Positions 18,980 through 27,788 of a DNA stretch of 64,000 nucleotides are shown one piece after another. How positions within the stretch are numbered: position 1 is the first letter of the stretch; each line of letters opens with the position of its first letter. The position numbers were made by a program, and so were the translations under genes. The notes beneath the pieces are model-generated. The model did not search any database and was not told the DNA's origin. It saw only the letters and a program-made list of their open reading frames with translations. This DNA is from Flavobacteriaceae bacterium PS02336. GTDB taxonomy: Bacteria > Bacteroidota > Bacteroidia > Flavobacteriales > Flavobacteriaceae. The stretch is taken from NCBI GenBank assembly GCA_029960065.1, contig JASCOF010000003.1, positions 719,448 through 783,447 of the forward strand. The letters are read 5' to 3'.

Positions 18980-19035
18980 TATCAGGCTGTTGAAAATATT
19001 TTCTGCGAAAGAAGAATGTTATGATTCGCAGGCTG

Positions 19036-19043
19036 CAAAGATA
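19036..19043 (-). promoter_or_regulatory. Candidate -7 box (TATCTTTG) for the MFS gene
   Basis: A perfect TAnnTTTG on the minus strand about 57 nt before ATG 18979. It lies between the MFS gene and the tRNA terminator. Confidence 0.4.
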
Positions 19044-19102
19044 CTTTTCTATTCGGATAAACTTTTAATAAATCTTTTTAAAATTATTTTTCGAATCTAG
19101 AC

Positions 19103-19128
19103 AAAAAAAGCCGCTCAATTGAGCGGCT
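19103..19128 (-). terminator. Rho-independent terminator after the tRNA-like gene
   Basis: A perfect 20-bp palindrome (AGCCGCTCAATTGAGCGGCT) is followed on the minus strand by seven T. It begins four bases after the tRNA 3' end. Confidence 0.92.
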
Positions 19129-19132
19129 TCAG

Positions 19133-19207
19133 CGAACGCAGAAGGACTCGAACCTTCGACCGTCCCGACATAAAATCGGGGACTCTATCCAGCTGAGCTA
19201 TGCATTC
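19133..19207 (-). tRNA. Atypical tRNA gene, anticodon apparently UUA (identity uncertain)
   Basis: On the minus strand a 75-nt cloverleaf can be folded. The acceptor stem is GAATGCA/TGCGTTC, the D arm GCTC-AGCTGGATA-GAGT, and the T arm GAAGG-TTCGAGT-CCTTC with the normal TTCGAGT loop. The anticodon stem is CCCGA/TCGGG with a 7-nt loop TTTTATG. The three bases at positions 34-36 then read TTA, which would pair with the UAA stop codon. Position 37 is U instead of a purine, and the variable loop is 6 nt rather than 5. CCA is not encoded. It starts 9 nt after the TAG of the upstream protein gene and ends at a strong terminator, so it may be processed from that mRNA. Gene versus tRNA-like element is unsettled. 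Confidence 0.7.
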
Positions 19208-19216
19208 TTATCTTTT

Positions 19217-19669
19217 CTACATCATAAAATACAAAGCTCTCTGAAGCACTTCGAGCTGTTTTTTAGGCATTTTTGATTTCGAAAAACCTTTGTTGGACAA
19301 TTGCGGAATTATACTGGATGAATTTTTAAAACACGATTTCAAATCTTCAAAGATTTCTGTTTTCGTTTTTGATGCATCAATTAAAATCAAATCCTTAATT
19401 TCTTCTATTCGAGATAAACTGTTATAAAGATGTTTACTAAAGAGACAAACCATAAAATTGGTATTGATGCCATCTAATTCAAAAAAGTCCAACAGTTCAG
19501 AATATTCGTAGACAACGAATACAGAATGATCAAATCCCGTAGACTTTTTTTCATTTTGCAGCAAAAAGGATTCTTCAGAAAACTCAAATTCATTCTTGAA
19601 CTTCCTTTTAAACATTTTTAGAAAAATACCTTTATTATCTCGAACTAAAACTTTTTCTTTTTTGATCAT
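19217..19669 (-). CDS. Protein of unknown function, possibly a degenerate receiver-like domain
   Basis: The 150-residue cytoplasmic protein has alternating hydrophobic strands (KVLVRDN, VFVVYEY, FMVCLFS, DLILIDAS) and amphipathic helices, resembling the order of a response-regulator receiver fold. It lacks the acidic pocket and conserved lysine that would support phosphorylation. The C-terminal tail is basic. I do not recognise a family. The atypical tRNA follows 9 nt after its stop codon on the same strand. Confidence 0.65.
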   Translation of the reverse strand: MIKKEKVLVRDNKGIFLKMFKRKFKNEFEFSEESFLLQNEKKSTGFDHSVFVVYEYSELLDFFELDGINTNFMVCLFSKHLYNSLSRIEEIKDLILIDASKTKTEIFEDLKSCFKNSSSIIPQLSNKGFSKSKMPKKQLEVLQRALYFMM

Positions 19670-20304
19670 CTTTTAAAAATTAGCATTTACCTTTCTTACA
19701 AATAATTACATTGGTTTTTAGTTCCGCTATTTGGTCATGTTGGAACTCTTGTGGGAAATAAAATAACTGCTCTGCTCTTTGAAGTAAAGAGCACAAAGTT
19801 TTTTATTGTTTTGGATTTCAATTTTATCCGATGAATGAATAAAATGATCCAGATAGGAACCAACCGCCTATATGTAAAGGAATCTTTCAAAAAAATGAAC
19901 TTAAATTGATTACGAAAAATACTGCAACTAGTACTTTTTTTTTTGGTTTAAACGTTTACTGAATTAAAAAAAACAAATTGTAAAAGGGTGATATGGGAGA
20001 GAGTGGGTCCATTGTAATTTAAGATTGTAGGTTTATCTTAATGGACAAAAAAAATAGACTGTAGGAAATCTATAAGAACAAAAACTTCAAAATAAAGCAA
20101 AAAGTAATGAGCTCGACAAAACATCGAGCTCATTACCAAAGTTAAATATATAATGGTTTAAACTTTTGAGTAAAGCTATTTTTTACTAAAATAAATTAGT
20201 AAAATTTTAAAATAAATACATTACTTCTATTCATAAAAGTAACTGGCTTGCTGGATTTTTTTTAATCCATAAGCTTTTACGTAAAACTAAAATCAGAAAT
20301 AGTA
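19670..20304. other. Long AT-rich intergenic region downstream of the polysaccharide operon
   Basis: No convincing gene is seen in about 630 bp. It holds the operon terminator at 20104-20136, a hairpin GCTCTTT/AAAGAGC at 19776-19794 followed by T residues on the plus strand, and a two-part hairpin (GTCCAT/ATGGAC outside TAAGAT/ATCTTA) at 20007-20046. Confidence 0.5.
20100..20136 (-). terminator. Terminator at the end of the polysaccharide operon
   Basis: Perfect 13-bp arms GTAATGAGCTCGA/TCGAGCTCATTAC enclose a 7-nt loop and are followed on the minus strand by TTTTTGC. It lies about 170 nt beyond the last small gene. Confidence 0.8.
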
Positions 20305-20508
20305 TTACACTCCAACATTCATATTTTGTGCTTCTGCCGGACTGTAGTTTTTCAGTTTTTTAATTTTATCGTTCAATTTCAGAACTCGATCTAATTGTTT
20401 CTGCTGGATAGTGTATTTAGTATAATATTTATACCATTCTTTTCCAATGAAAAAGGTTGTCACAGAAACTCCAGTGAGTAAACCTATAAGGTAATTAGTT
20501 ATATCCAT
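20305..20508 (-). CDS. Small membrane-anchored protein at the operon end
   Basis: The 67-residue product has one N-terminal hydrophobic helix (YLIGLLTGVSVTTFFIG) and a basic, helical cytoplasmic tail with several lysines (LDRVLKLNDKIKKLK). No family is recognised. It lies 68 nt after the phosphoglycosyltransferase gene and before the operon terminator, so it is probably co-transcribed with the polysaccharide genes. Confidence 0.6.
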   Translation of the reverse strand: MDITNYLIGLLTGVSVTTFFIGKEWYKYYTKYTIQQKQLDRVLKLNDKIKKLKNYSPAEAQNMNVGV

Positions 20509-20576
20509 GATTATTAGTTATTAGTTTATTTTTAAGTTTAATTTTTGAGTTTATTTTTTTTGAGTTTATTTTATAT

Positions 20577-21977
20577 TTAAAAAGCATTTTTATCTCCTTT
20601 TAAGGTTACAATAACCGTTAAGAAGCAGATTTTTATATCTTTTATAAGGCTCCAGCGCTGTACATATTCTATGTCGGTTGTAACGCGTCTTCTCATATCA
20701 GATACTTTTTTGGTTTCACCTCTAAGACCCGAAACCTGAGCCAGACCTGTAATTCCTGGTTTAACAAAATGACGTACCATAAAATTATTAATATGGTCAT
20801 TGTAATCAGATGTATGTTTGATCATATGCGGCCGCGGTCCAACGACACTCATATTTCCGATCAAGACATTAAAGAACTGAGGCATTTCGTCTAAACTGGT
20901 TCGGCGGATAAATTTTCCTATTGGAGTTACTCTGCTGTCTCCTTTTTGAGCCTGCTGTGCTTCGTCGCCCATATTTACGTACATGCTTCGAAATTTATAA
21001 CACCAGAATTCCTGATTCTTTTTCCCTGTTCGCATCTGTTTGTACAATACCGGTCCTCTACTTTGTTTTTTAATAATTAATGCTAATAAAGGATAAAGCC
21101 ATGATAAGATGAAAACGATTACCATCAAGCTGAATGCTAGATCAAATATTCTCTTGGCAAGTCTGTTATAAGCATTTTGCAAAGGCTCGAAACGAGGCTT
21201 AATGACATGAAAATTATTTAAATGGCTTGAGTTAAAATGTTTTTTTGATATGGATGAAAAATCGGGAACAAATTTCAACCGCATACAATGTTTATCACCC
21301 AGCTCAAAAAAATAATTCAAGTCTGAAATAAAGTCTGGTTTCGATACGATATACAGTTCGTTGATATCATTTCTTGACGCATCATTTATTGCATCTGACA
21401 GCGCATAAGTGAATTCCTCGTTACTTGTATATTCTACCGATGAATTTTCGTTTAGAATACCTAAAAAGTTGATAAAAAAGGAATTGCTTTCTAAATGAGA
21501 AGCCAATTCGATACTTGTTTTATTGAACCCCCAAATTGCAACTGTGTATTGTTTAAAAACCCAGCCCTTTATTTTTCCAATAACCAGCGTAAATAATATT
21601 CTGGATAACAGAAAATAAGACAGTAAAAAACTTAGTTGAAATAAATTTGCTTTACTTCCGAAGTTATACAATACATCATCCTGAAAAATAAAAATGTAAC
21701 TGTGCCATAAAACTCTTTGTGTAAAGAAAGCTCTCCAGCTATTGCGGAAAAATTCATCCAAACTAAAAAGAACGTCTACTCTATACAACTGAAAATAAGT
21801 AACTGAAAACAGCCAGCCTAAAATTGTAATTGGAATCATTTTATTGAGAAACAAACCGTTCCAACCAATGTTCTCTTCAGTAGCAAAATTCAAAAATATC
21901 ATTGTCCCAACTACCATCGCAATCATGTCGGCAATAGCACAGCACATTATGAAAGTAAATTTATGTCTGTTTCGCAT
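20577..21977 (-). CDS. Polyprenyl-phosphate phosphoglycosyltransferase (initiating sugar transferase, WcaJ/WbaP type)
   Basis: The 466-residue protein has four to five N-terminal membrane helices, a central CoA-binding-like Rossmann region (AIWGFNKTSIELA), and the C-terminal bacterial sugar-transferase domain. Diagnostic motifs are KRIFDLAFSLMVI, the basic YKFRSMYVNMGDE, RVTPIGKFIRRTSLDEMPQ with the catalytic Asp-Glu pair, and SVVGPRPHM. It transfers a hexose-1-phosphate to undecaprenyl phosphate to start each repeat unit. The gene start overlaps the vanZ-like gene by 17 bp, indicating coupled translation. Confidence 0.95.
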   Translation of the reverse strand: MRNRHKFTFIMCCAIADMIAMVVGTMIFLNFATEENIGWNGLFLNKMIPITILGWLFSVTYFQLYRVDVLFSLDEFFRNSWRAFFTQRVLWHSYIFIFQDDVLYNFGSKANLFQLSFLLSYFLLSRILFTLVIGKIKGWVFKQYTVAIWGFNKTSIELASHLESNSFFINFLGILNENSSVEYTSNEEFTYALSDAINDASRNDINELYIVSKPDFISDLNYFFELGDKHCMRLKFVPDFSSISKKHFNSSHLNNFHVIKPRFEPLQNAYNRLAKRIFDLAFSLMVIVFILSWLYPLLALIIKKQSRGPVLYKQMRTGKKNQEFWCYKFRSMYVNMGDEAQQAQKGDSRVTPIGKFIRRTSLDEMPQFFNVLIGNMSVVGPRPHMIKHTSDYNDHINNFMVRHFVKPGITGLAQVSGLRGETKKVSDMRRRVTTDIEYVQRWSLIKDIKICFLTVIVTLKGDKNAF

Positions 21978-22374
21978 TTTTTATCTTCTTCAATAAATTA
22001 TAACCTAATGCTCCTATTAAACTTCCAACAATTCCATAAAAAATATCCATTAAATCGGGGCTTCTTCGTTGAATTAAAAACTGTCCTCCTTCGGCTACAC
22101 AAACTATTACCGCCGCAATAATCAAATTTTGTATGAAATTTATTTTTCTGTTATTTACTTCATTTATATTACTCTGTTCTGCATAAACTTCTAGTAGAAA
22201 ACCTACAGCAACAAATGGAACAGCAGTGCGTAAATTATAATACTGATTACTCCAGTTTAAAAGCCATCTAGGCAAATAAGTCTCAGTTGATAAACTGGGA
22301 TCTGAGAGCCAAGAAAAATAAAAGACCACACCTATGACCAAGAACAATAGTAATAGAACTATTTTATGAAACAT
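21961..22374 (-). CDS. VanZ-family membrane protein
   Basis: The 137-residue protein has four predicted membrane helices and conserved VanZ-like positions (VAEGGQFLIQRRSPDLMDIFYGIVG contains the acidic and DxxxxxxG elements). VanZ proteins are common in exopolysaccharide loci, with no defined activity. Its 3' end overlaps the initiating transferase gene by 17 bp, and it lies 37 nt after the wzc-like gene. Confidence 0.88.
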   Translation of the reverse strand: MFHKIVLLLLFLVIGVVFYFSWLSDPSLSTETYLPRWLLNWSNQYYNLRTAVPFVAVGFLLEVYAEQSNINEVNNRKINFIQNLIIAAVIVCVAEGGQFLIQRRSPDLMDIFYGIVGSLIGALGYNLLKKIKNAKQT

Positions 22375-22411
22375 TTTATGTTTTTTAATTAAGTAAATCG
22401 CTTTGTACTTT

Positions 22412-24751
22412 TTAAGCCCCTTTTACAGCAAGACTTCGTTTATACCAAGGCTTTTTTACTTTTGCTTCTTGATACTGGTAGCCATAACTTACGCCATAAC
22501 CATATCCATATGCATTTTTTATGTTTACACCGTTTATTACTATTCCAACATTTTTAAGCTGTTCTTTTTTAATAAAATTGCTTACTTGAACTAAATTGCT
22601 TTTATCCGTATAATCATATTTTACTACAAATACAGTTACATCTGCCACGTAGCTAAAATTCAGCGTATCTGATACTATTTGTACTGGGGCTGTATCTAAT
22701 ATTATAAAATCGTAAATTGATTTGGCTTCTTCAATTAATGCTTCAAAATTAGAATTGGTTATTAATTGAGAAGGGTTTGGAGGAGCTTCTCCAGCAAACA
22801 AAACATCAAGGTTTTTAGAGAACTTATTGTCTTTTTGCAAAAACTCTTTCCAGTCGTCAGTCTTGTTGGCCAAGAAATCTGAAAGCCCCATTATGTTTCT
22901 TTTTACACTAAAATAATCGTGCAATTGAGGGTTTCTTAAATCAACTCCAATCAACAATACTTTTTTATTCAGGTTACTTACTGTTATGGCATTATGAAAG
23001 GCACAAAATGACTTTCCTTCACCCTGAATAGAGGATGTAAATAAGATCACGTTTCCTTTACTGTCTTTTTTCCTTGGCAGCAAATAAGAGATATTGGACA
23101 TTAGAGCACGCGATGCTTCTGCTATCATAGAACGAGAGGTTGCTGTGTTGTCTAATTTGTCGTTTAAACTTATTTTAGGAATATGTCCTAAAATTGGAAC
23201 ATCTGTAAATACCTTCTGGATATCTTCTTCATTATGTATTTTGGTATCCAAGAATAAACGAACATACGTCACTCCAAAAGGAAGCAGTAAACCAAATAAA
23301 AATGCTCCTAACATAAATGCCTTTGGCTGCGGAAAGATGGCTGAATAATTCGTTTCCGGCGCATTTAATGTTTTTAGATTTGATTCTAAAATGGCACCGT
23401 TTAAAACAGCTTCTTCTTTCTTTTGTAATAAAGCTACATACGTTTCTTCTTTCGTAGTAAGATTACTGTTGATGTTTCCTAATACTTTATCTTTTGTTGG
23501 AATACTCTTTACTTTAGCTTCAGCAATACTCTGCTCAGTTCTATTGGCTCTGCTGGTTTGGTTTAAAAAGTTTAGATATCCTTCCAAACTATTTACGATT
23601 TCCTGTTTTTGTGATCTTAACTGCGTTATCAAACTTATATAAGCTGGATTATTGCTTTGTGCTCTTTGTAAAATCAGCTGGCTGTCCATCAATTTTGCAT
23701 TATAATTTATAAGCATCTGATTGACTGTTTTGGATTCTAAATTGTAATCTGTTCCTAAAGCTTGTGTCGGGCCGGCTTGTTTAATATCATTAATTGCGAA
23801 ACTCGTTAGCGATATTTGTCTTTCATTAAGCATTGAACTTTCCTTTTTCTGACTTCTGTCACTGGTTTGTTCTAAGACGTAATTTTCCATTACACCAATA
23901 TCGTTGTTCTGTAAGTATTTCTCTTTTACGCTCTCAATAGAATCTTTTTCTTTACTAAAGTTTTTAATTCTCTGATTTAAATAAGAAACCGTATTTCTAA
24001 AAACTTTCTGTTTATTGATTACAATACTTTTATCCAGCTGGTCAATAATTTCGCTCAATATTTTTCTGGAACGATCTGGATTTGCACTCACATGTTTCAA
24101 TTCGAGTACTCCCTTTGCATTTATATCAGACAAGACAACAAGAGATCCTTTAAGATTTTTTAAGGCAACACTTGTAGGTTCTAAATTTACTTTATACTCT
24201 TTTTCAAAATACGAAGACGGATTTTTCTTTGCTTTCGCAGATAACTGAATCTTAAACGGCAGTCCATTAACAGCTTCTTTACCGTCGTACCCTACAACAT
24301 TATAAGTTTGTTCTGATTCTGGCTCTGTTACTATAAAGCCGCTTTTATCTACTTTAATTTCATACGAAATAAGCGGTAACGAATCATTAGAAACAGTTGG
24401 TATTAAAACAAAAGGAACTTCGTTTACAAAATTGTTCTTAACAGTAAATACTTTTTCATAGTACGCATAATTTAAATTCAGACTCTTTACCACGCCTAAT
24501 AAAAACTCGTTGGAGGTCACTAGTCGAATTTCATCGTCTAATTTATCCTCACTGCTTTTTTTATCTGTGCTAATAGTAATGATCTTTGTTTGGTCTTCTT
24601 GTTTTTTATCAAGAAAGATCGTAGCTGAAGTTTCGTAAGTTGGCGGCACTATTTTTATAAAAATAAAAGCGGCTCCAACAAACACAATCAAACTGAGCAA
24701 AAACCAAGGCCAATATTGAAAATACTTTAGAAATTCTTTTTTTAAATCCAT
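22412..24751 (-). CDS. wzc: Polysaccharide co-polymerase with tyrosine autokinase domain (Wzc-like)
   Basis: The 779-residue protein has a Wzz chain-length domain flanked by two membrane helices (about 17-35 and 500-520), a long coiled periplasmic region, and a C-terminal cytoplasmic BY-kinase. Kinase motifs are SIQGEGKSF (Walker A, about residue 577), LLIGVDLRNPQ (Walker A') and FIILDTAP (Walker B). The tail is tyrosine-rich (YGYGYGVSYGYQYQ), the usual autophosphorylation cluster. With Wza it couples polymerisation to export and controls chain length. It is transcribed after wza with a 92-nt gap. Confidence 0.95.
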   Translation of the reverse strand: MDLKKEFLKYFQYWPWFLLSLIVFVGAAFIFIKIVPPTYETSATIFLDKKQEDQTKIITISTDKKSSEDKLDDEIRLVTSNEFLLGVVKSLNLNYAYYEKVFTVKNNFVNEVPFVLIPTVSNDSLPLISYEIKVDKSGFIVTEPESEQTYNVVGYDGKEAVNGLPFKIQLSAKAKKNPSSYFEKEYKVNLEPTSVALKNLKGSLVVLSDINAKGVLELKHVSANPDRSRKILSEIIDQLDKSIVINKQKVFRNTVSYLNQRIKNFSKEKDSIESVKEKYLQNNDIGVMENYVLEQTSDRSQKKESSMLNERQISLTSFAINDIKQAGPTQALGTDYNLESKTVNQMLINYNAKLMDSQLILQRAQSNNPAYISLITQLRSQKQEIVNSLEGYLNFLNQTSRANRTEQSIAEAKVKSIPTKDKVLGNINSNLTTKEETYVALLQKKEEAVLNGAILESNLKTLNAPETNYSAIFPQPKAFMLGAFLFGLLLPFGVTYVRLFLDTKIHNEEDIQKVFTDVPILGHIPKISLNDKLDNTATSRSMIAEASRALMSNISYLLPRKKDSKGNVILFTSSIQGEGKSFCAFHNAITVSNLNKKVLLIGVDLRNPQLHDYFSVKRNIMGLSDFLANKTDDWKEFLQKDNKFSKNLDVLFAGEAPPNPSQLITNSNFEALIEEAKSIYDFIILDTAPVQIVSDTLNFSYVADVTVFVVKYDYTDKSNLVQVSNFIKKEQLKNVGIVINGVNIKNAYGYGYGVSYGYQYQEAKVKKPWYKRSLAVKGA

Positions 24752-24843
24752 AACTATTTTAATTAATAAGATACAGTCACGTTAATAACTAGGAGTATAA
24801 TTTGAATTAATTCTGAAATACTCATTTATACTCTGGCAATTTT

Positions 24844-25611
24844 TTAATTTGCAATTACAATTATCAGTGCAGCAAGAGAAGCCGTAATACCTAATAGCTG
24901 CAATGGGTCTTTGATTAATCCTCCGCTGTTTGCTTTCAATTTGTTTGGAGTTACTACAATTACATCTCCTTGTCTAACTCTAAAATTTGGATTAGACATC
25001 CAAGAAGCTGTGGTTAAATCTACATGGTAGACCAAGCGTTTTCCATCAACTTCTCTAATCAGTTTTAAATCTTTTCGAATTGCCGAATAGGTTAAATCTC
25101 CTGCCAATCCTATTGCATCTAAGAAACTAATCGATTCTTCTGTAAAAGCTTTAACACCTGGAGAATTTACTTCTCCCAAAATGGTAAATTTGTTATTAAG
25201 CACACGAACTTGTACGGTAGGATTTACCAAATAATTCTCGTTTATAAGACGCTCTTTTATTTTAATTTCTGCATTTGCAGGGGTTAGACCTCCCACTTTA
25301 ACTTCATTTAAAATAGGCATCATAATAGTTCCCTGCGGATTTACCAGATAACCAGATAATCGCATCATATCTACTGACGTTTGCGCACCAGCATTGCCGC
25401 TTGTAATATTAAAAGGAGCTGCAACCAAAGGGTTTAGATCACCTACTTCAACTCGTAAGATATCGTTAGGCTGTATTTTTGGCGAAGTATAATTTATTGT
25501 TGAATTTGCATAACTATCCAAATCTTGTAAGTACAACATTTGTTTCTTGGTAGTGCAAGACTCAAGCATCAATAAAGGCAATAAAATTATCAAAAGGAAA
25601 ATTTTCTTCAT
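24844..25611 (-). CDS. wza: Outer membrane polysaccharide export lipoprotein (Wza-like)
   Basis: The 255-residue protein has a lipoprotein signal (LPLLMLESCTTKK), a Poly_export domain (PNDILRVEVGDLNP) and a SLBB domain (FTILGEVNSPGVKAFTEE), ending in a hydrophobic C-terminal helix (LLGITASLAALIIVIAN). It forms the outer membrane exit channel for the polymer. The C-terminal helix, shorter barrel and position next to wzc are typical of Bacteroidota exopolysaccharide loci. The 237-bp gap upstream is AT-rich with no gene. Confidence 0.95.
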   Translation of the reverse strand: MKKIFLLIILLPLLMLESCTTKKQMLYLQDLDSYANSTINYTSPKIQPNDILRVEVGDLNPLVAAPFNITSGNAGAQTSVDMMRLSGYLVNPQGTIMMPILNEVKVGGLTPANAEIKIKERLINENYLVNPTVQVRVLNNKFTILGEVNSPGVKAFTEESISFLDAIGLAGDLTYSAIRKDLKLIREVDGKRLVYHVDLTTASWMSNPNFRVRQGDVIVVTPNKLKANSGGLIKDPLQLLGITASLAALIIVIAN

Positions 25612-25848
25612 GTTAATCGTAGTATATATTAGTATTCTTTAATTACTCTATTCAATTGAAATAAAAATGAAAACTATTTAGTGCTCCATAACTCCTTTAT
25701 ATGTCTATTGTCAAACTAAACCTGCATTCCTTTTACTTCTTTTATATTGGCTTTTTATTTTTCCTTGAAAAGTCCTTTTCAGAACCTAAATTTCACCTCG
25801 TTTTTATACTTTTTCCAAAAATTAAAAACTAATGTTCATCTCTTGTTA

Positions 25849-26595
25849 TTAATGAACTATATATTGTTTTAAAGCGATCGTTTTTTTAAGAAAAACTGTT
25901 GATAATGCAGTCATACCGTGATATTTGTAAATCCTGTAATCTTCTCTTAAAACCTCAAATGCTCTTTTATAATTTGTGCTCATACCGCCCATTCTCATTT
26001 TAACGATATATTCATTTATATAACTCATCTTGATTTTGTGTTTGTACAGATAACGAAGCAAAAATTCTGTATCTGAAGCTATTTTAAAATCAAGATTGTA
26101 AAGACCATTTTTATCAATTACACTTTTCTTCAAATAAACTGTTGGATGTAATGGCAGCCAGCCTACTTTTATTCTTTTAAGACTGAAAACACCTCCAATT
26201 CGGTTTCTGATCAATCTTTCTTTCTTATCATTAGAAACATACACGCCATCACCGTAAACTCCTTCTACATCTGGAGAATGCTTAAAGCGCAATGCAATTC
26301 TTGAGATCACTTTGTTATCATAAAATTCATCATCAGAATGCATTAAACCAATCACATCTCCTGTTGCTAATTTTAATCCTTTGTTAATCGCATCATACAT
26401 TCCTTTATCTGGTTCAGAAATGTATTGGCTTATTCTATCTTTATAAGATTCAATAATTTCTTTTGTACCGTCTTTTGAATTTCCATCTATTACGATATAT
26501 TCGATATTATCATAATTCTGGTCCAATACACTTTTGATTGCTTTTTCAATCGTGTTCTTGCGATTGTAACACACTGTGATGATAGTAACTCTCAT
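25849..26595 (-). CDS. Glycosyltransferase family 2
   Basis: The 248-residue GT-A enzyme begins VTIITVCYNRKNTIEKA and carries IVIDGNSKDGT and GLMHSDDEFY, the second supplying the metal/nucleotide-binding acidic motif. The small size and architecture resemble WcaE/colanic-acid-type transferases. It adds one sugar to the lipid-linked repeat; donor and acceptor are unknown. Gaps of about 240 bp on both sides suggest an internal promoter. Confidence 0.92.
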   Translation of the reverse strand: MRVTIITVCYNRKNTIEKAIKSVLDQNYDNIEYIVIDGNSKDGTKEIIESYKDRISQYISEPDKGMYDAINKGLKLATGDVIGLMHSDDEFYDNKVISRIALRFKHSPDVEGVYGDGVYVSNDKKERLIRNRIGGVFSLKRIKVGWLPLHPTVYLKKSVIDKNGLYNLDFKIASDTEFLLRYLYKHKIKMSYINEYIVKMRMGGMSTNYKRAFEVLREDYRIYKYHGMTALSTVFLKKTIALKQYIVH

Positions 26596-26671
26596 AATAA
26601 TTATTTTTTTTTTGATGATAAATATTCTTCTATAGTTAACTGCTTTTCACAATTTCAAGTTAAAATTAAAA

Positions 26672-26679
26672 CAAAGGTA
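26672..26679 (-). promoter_or_regulatory. Candidate internal -7 box (TACCTTTG)
   Basis: A perfect TAnnTTTG on the minus strand, 77 nt before the GT2 start, within the largest internal gap of the operon. It could drive the distal GT2-wza-wzc part separately. Confidence 0.35.
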
Positions 26680-26841
26680 TTTTACTAAAAAAAGTTCTCG
26701 ATGAAGCACCACAATACTCGTTAAAAGCACAAAAATGACAACTTGCGAATAAAGTATGCAACAATCTGTTTCCTTATTAAGGAAATTGAGAATAAAGCAG
26801 TTGAATAAAAAAATGGTATTATTTTAAGAAAAAAGATGCTT

Positions 26842-27786
26842 TTATTGCTTTAACAAAAGCTTGTCGAAATAATTTATGGTAGACAATAAACCTTCACGAA
26901 GCTGTATCTTAGGTTCCCAGCAGTTCAATTTATCTTTTGCCAAAGAAATATCTGGCTGTCTTTGTTTAGGATCGTCCTGCGGTAAATCTAAATGAATGAT
27001 TTTTGATTTAGAATCGGTTAGTTCGATAATGGCTTCAGCTAATTCCAGCATAGTAAACTCATTTGGGTTTCCTAAATTAACAGGTCCTAAAAAAGCAGCA
27101 TCAGAATTCATCATTCTTACCATACCTTCGACCAAATCGTCAACATACTGAAAAGAGCGGGTTTGCAGTCCATCTCCAAAAATGGTAATATCTTTTCCCT
27201 GCAATGCCTGAACAATAAAGTTAGAAACTACTCTCCCATCTGCAGGATTCATATTTGGACCGTAAGTATTAAAAATTCGGATAATTTTAATAGCCACATT
27301 ATTCTGATTGTGATAATCCATAAATAAAGTTTCGGCGCAGCGTTTTCCTTCATCATAACAAGAACGAATCCCAATTGGATTTACGTGTCCCCAATAATTT
27401 TCAGTTTGAGGATGCACAAGAGGATCTCCATAAACTTCACTTGTACTGGCCTGCAGCACTTTTGCATTGACACGTTTTGCTAATCCTAAAACATTAATTG
27501 CTCCCATTACCGAAGTTTTAATTGTTTTGATCGGATTGTATTGGTAATGTACTGGAGATGCAGGACAGGCTAAATTGTAAATTTCATCAACCTCAGCATA
27601 ATAGGGTTCTGTAATATCATGGCGTACCATTTCAAAATAGGGATTATCCAATAAATCAATAATATTAGATTTAGCTCCGGTGAAATAATTGTCGAGACAA
27701 ATTACTTCATTGCCTTCATTCAATAATCTTTTACATAAATGTGAACCTACAAATCCAGCGCCGCCAGTTATTAATATTCTTTTCAT
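26842..27786 (-). CDS. UDP-glucuronate decarboxylase (UDP-xylose synthase)
   Basis: The 314-residue short-chain dehydrogenase has [11 protein letters not shown] (NAD-binding Rossmann), [10 protein letters not shown], and the YDEGKR segment giving the catalytic Tyr and Lys. Segments [17 protein letters not shown] and [13 protein letters not shown] closely follow UXS enzymes. It decarboxylates UDP-glucuronate to UDP-xylose. The substrate would come from the Ugd encoded at 41728-43140 in the same operon. A 4-keto intermediate-releasing variant cannot be excluded. Confidence 0.92.
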   Translation of the reverse strand: MKRILITGGAGFVGSHLCKRLLNEGNEVICLDNYFTGAKSNIIDLLDNPYFEMVRHDITEPYYAEVDEIYNLACPASPVHYQYNPIKTIKTSVMGAINVLGLAKRVNAKVLQASTSEVYGDPLVHPQTENYWGHVNPIGIRSCYDEGKRCAETLFMDYHNQNNVAIKIIRIFNTYGPNMNPADGRVVSNFIVQALQGKDITIFGDGLQTRSFQYVDDLVEGMVRMMNSDAAFLGPVNLGNPNEFTMLELAEAIIELTDSKSKIIHLDLPQDDPKQRQPDISLAKDKLNCWEPKIQLREGLLSTINYFDKLLLKQ

Positions 27787-27788
27787 AT

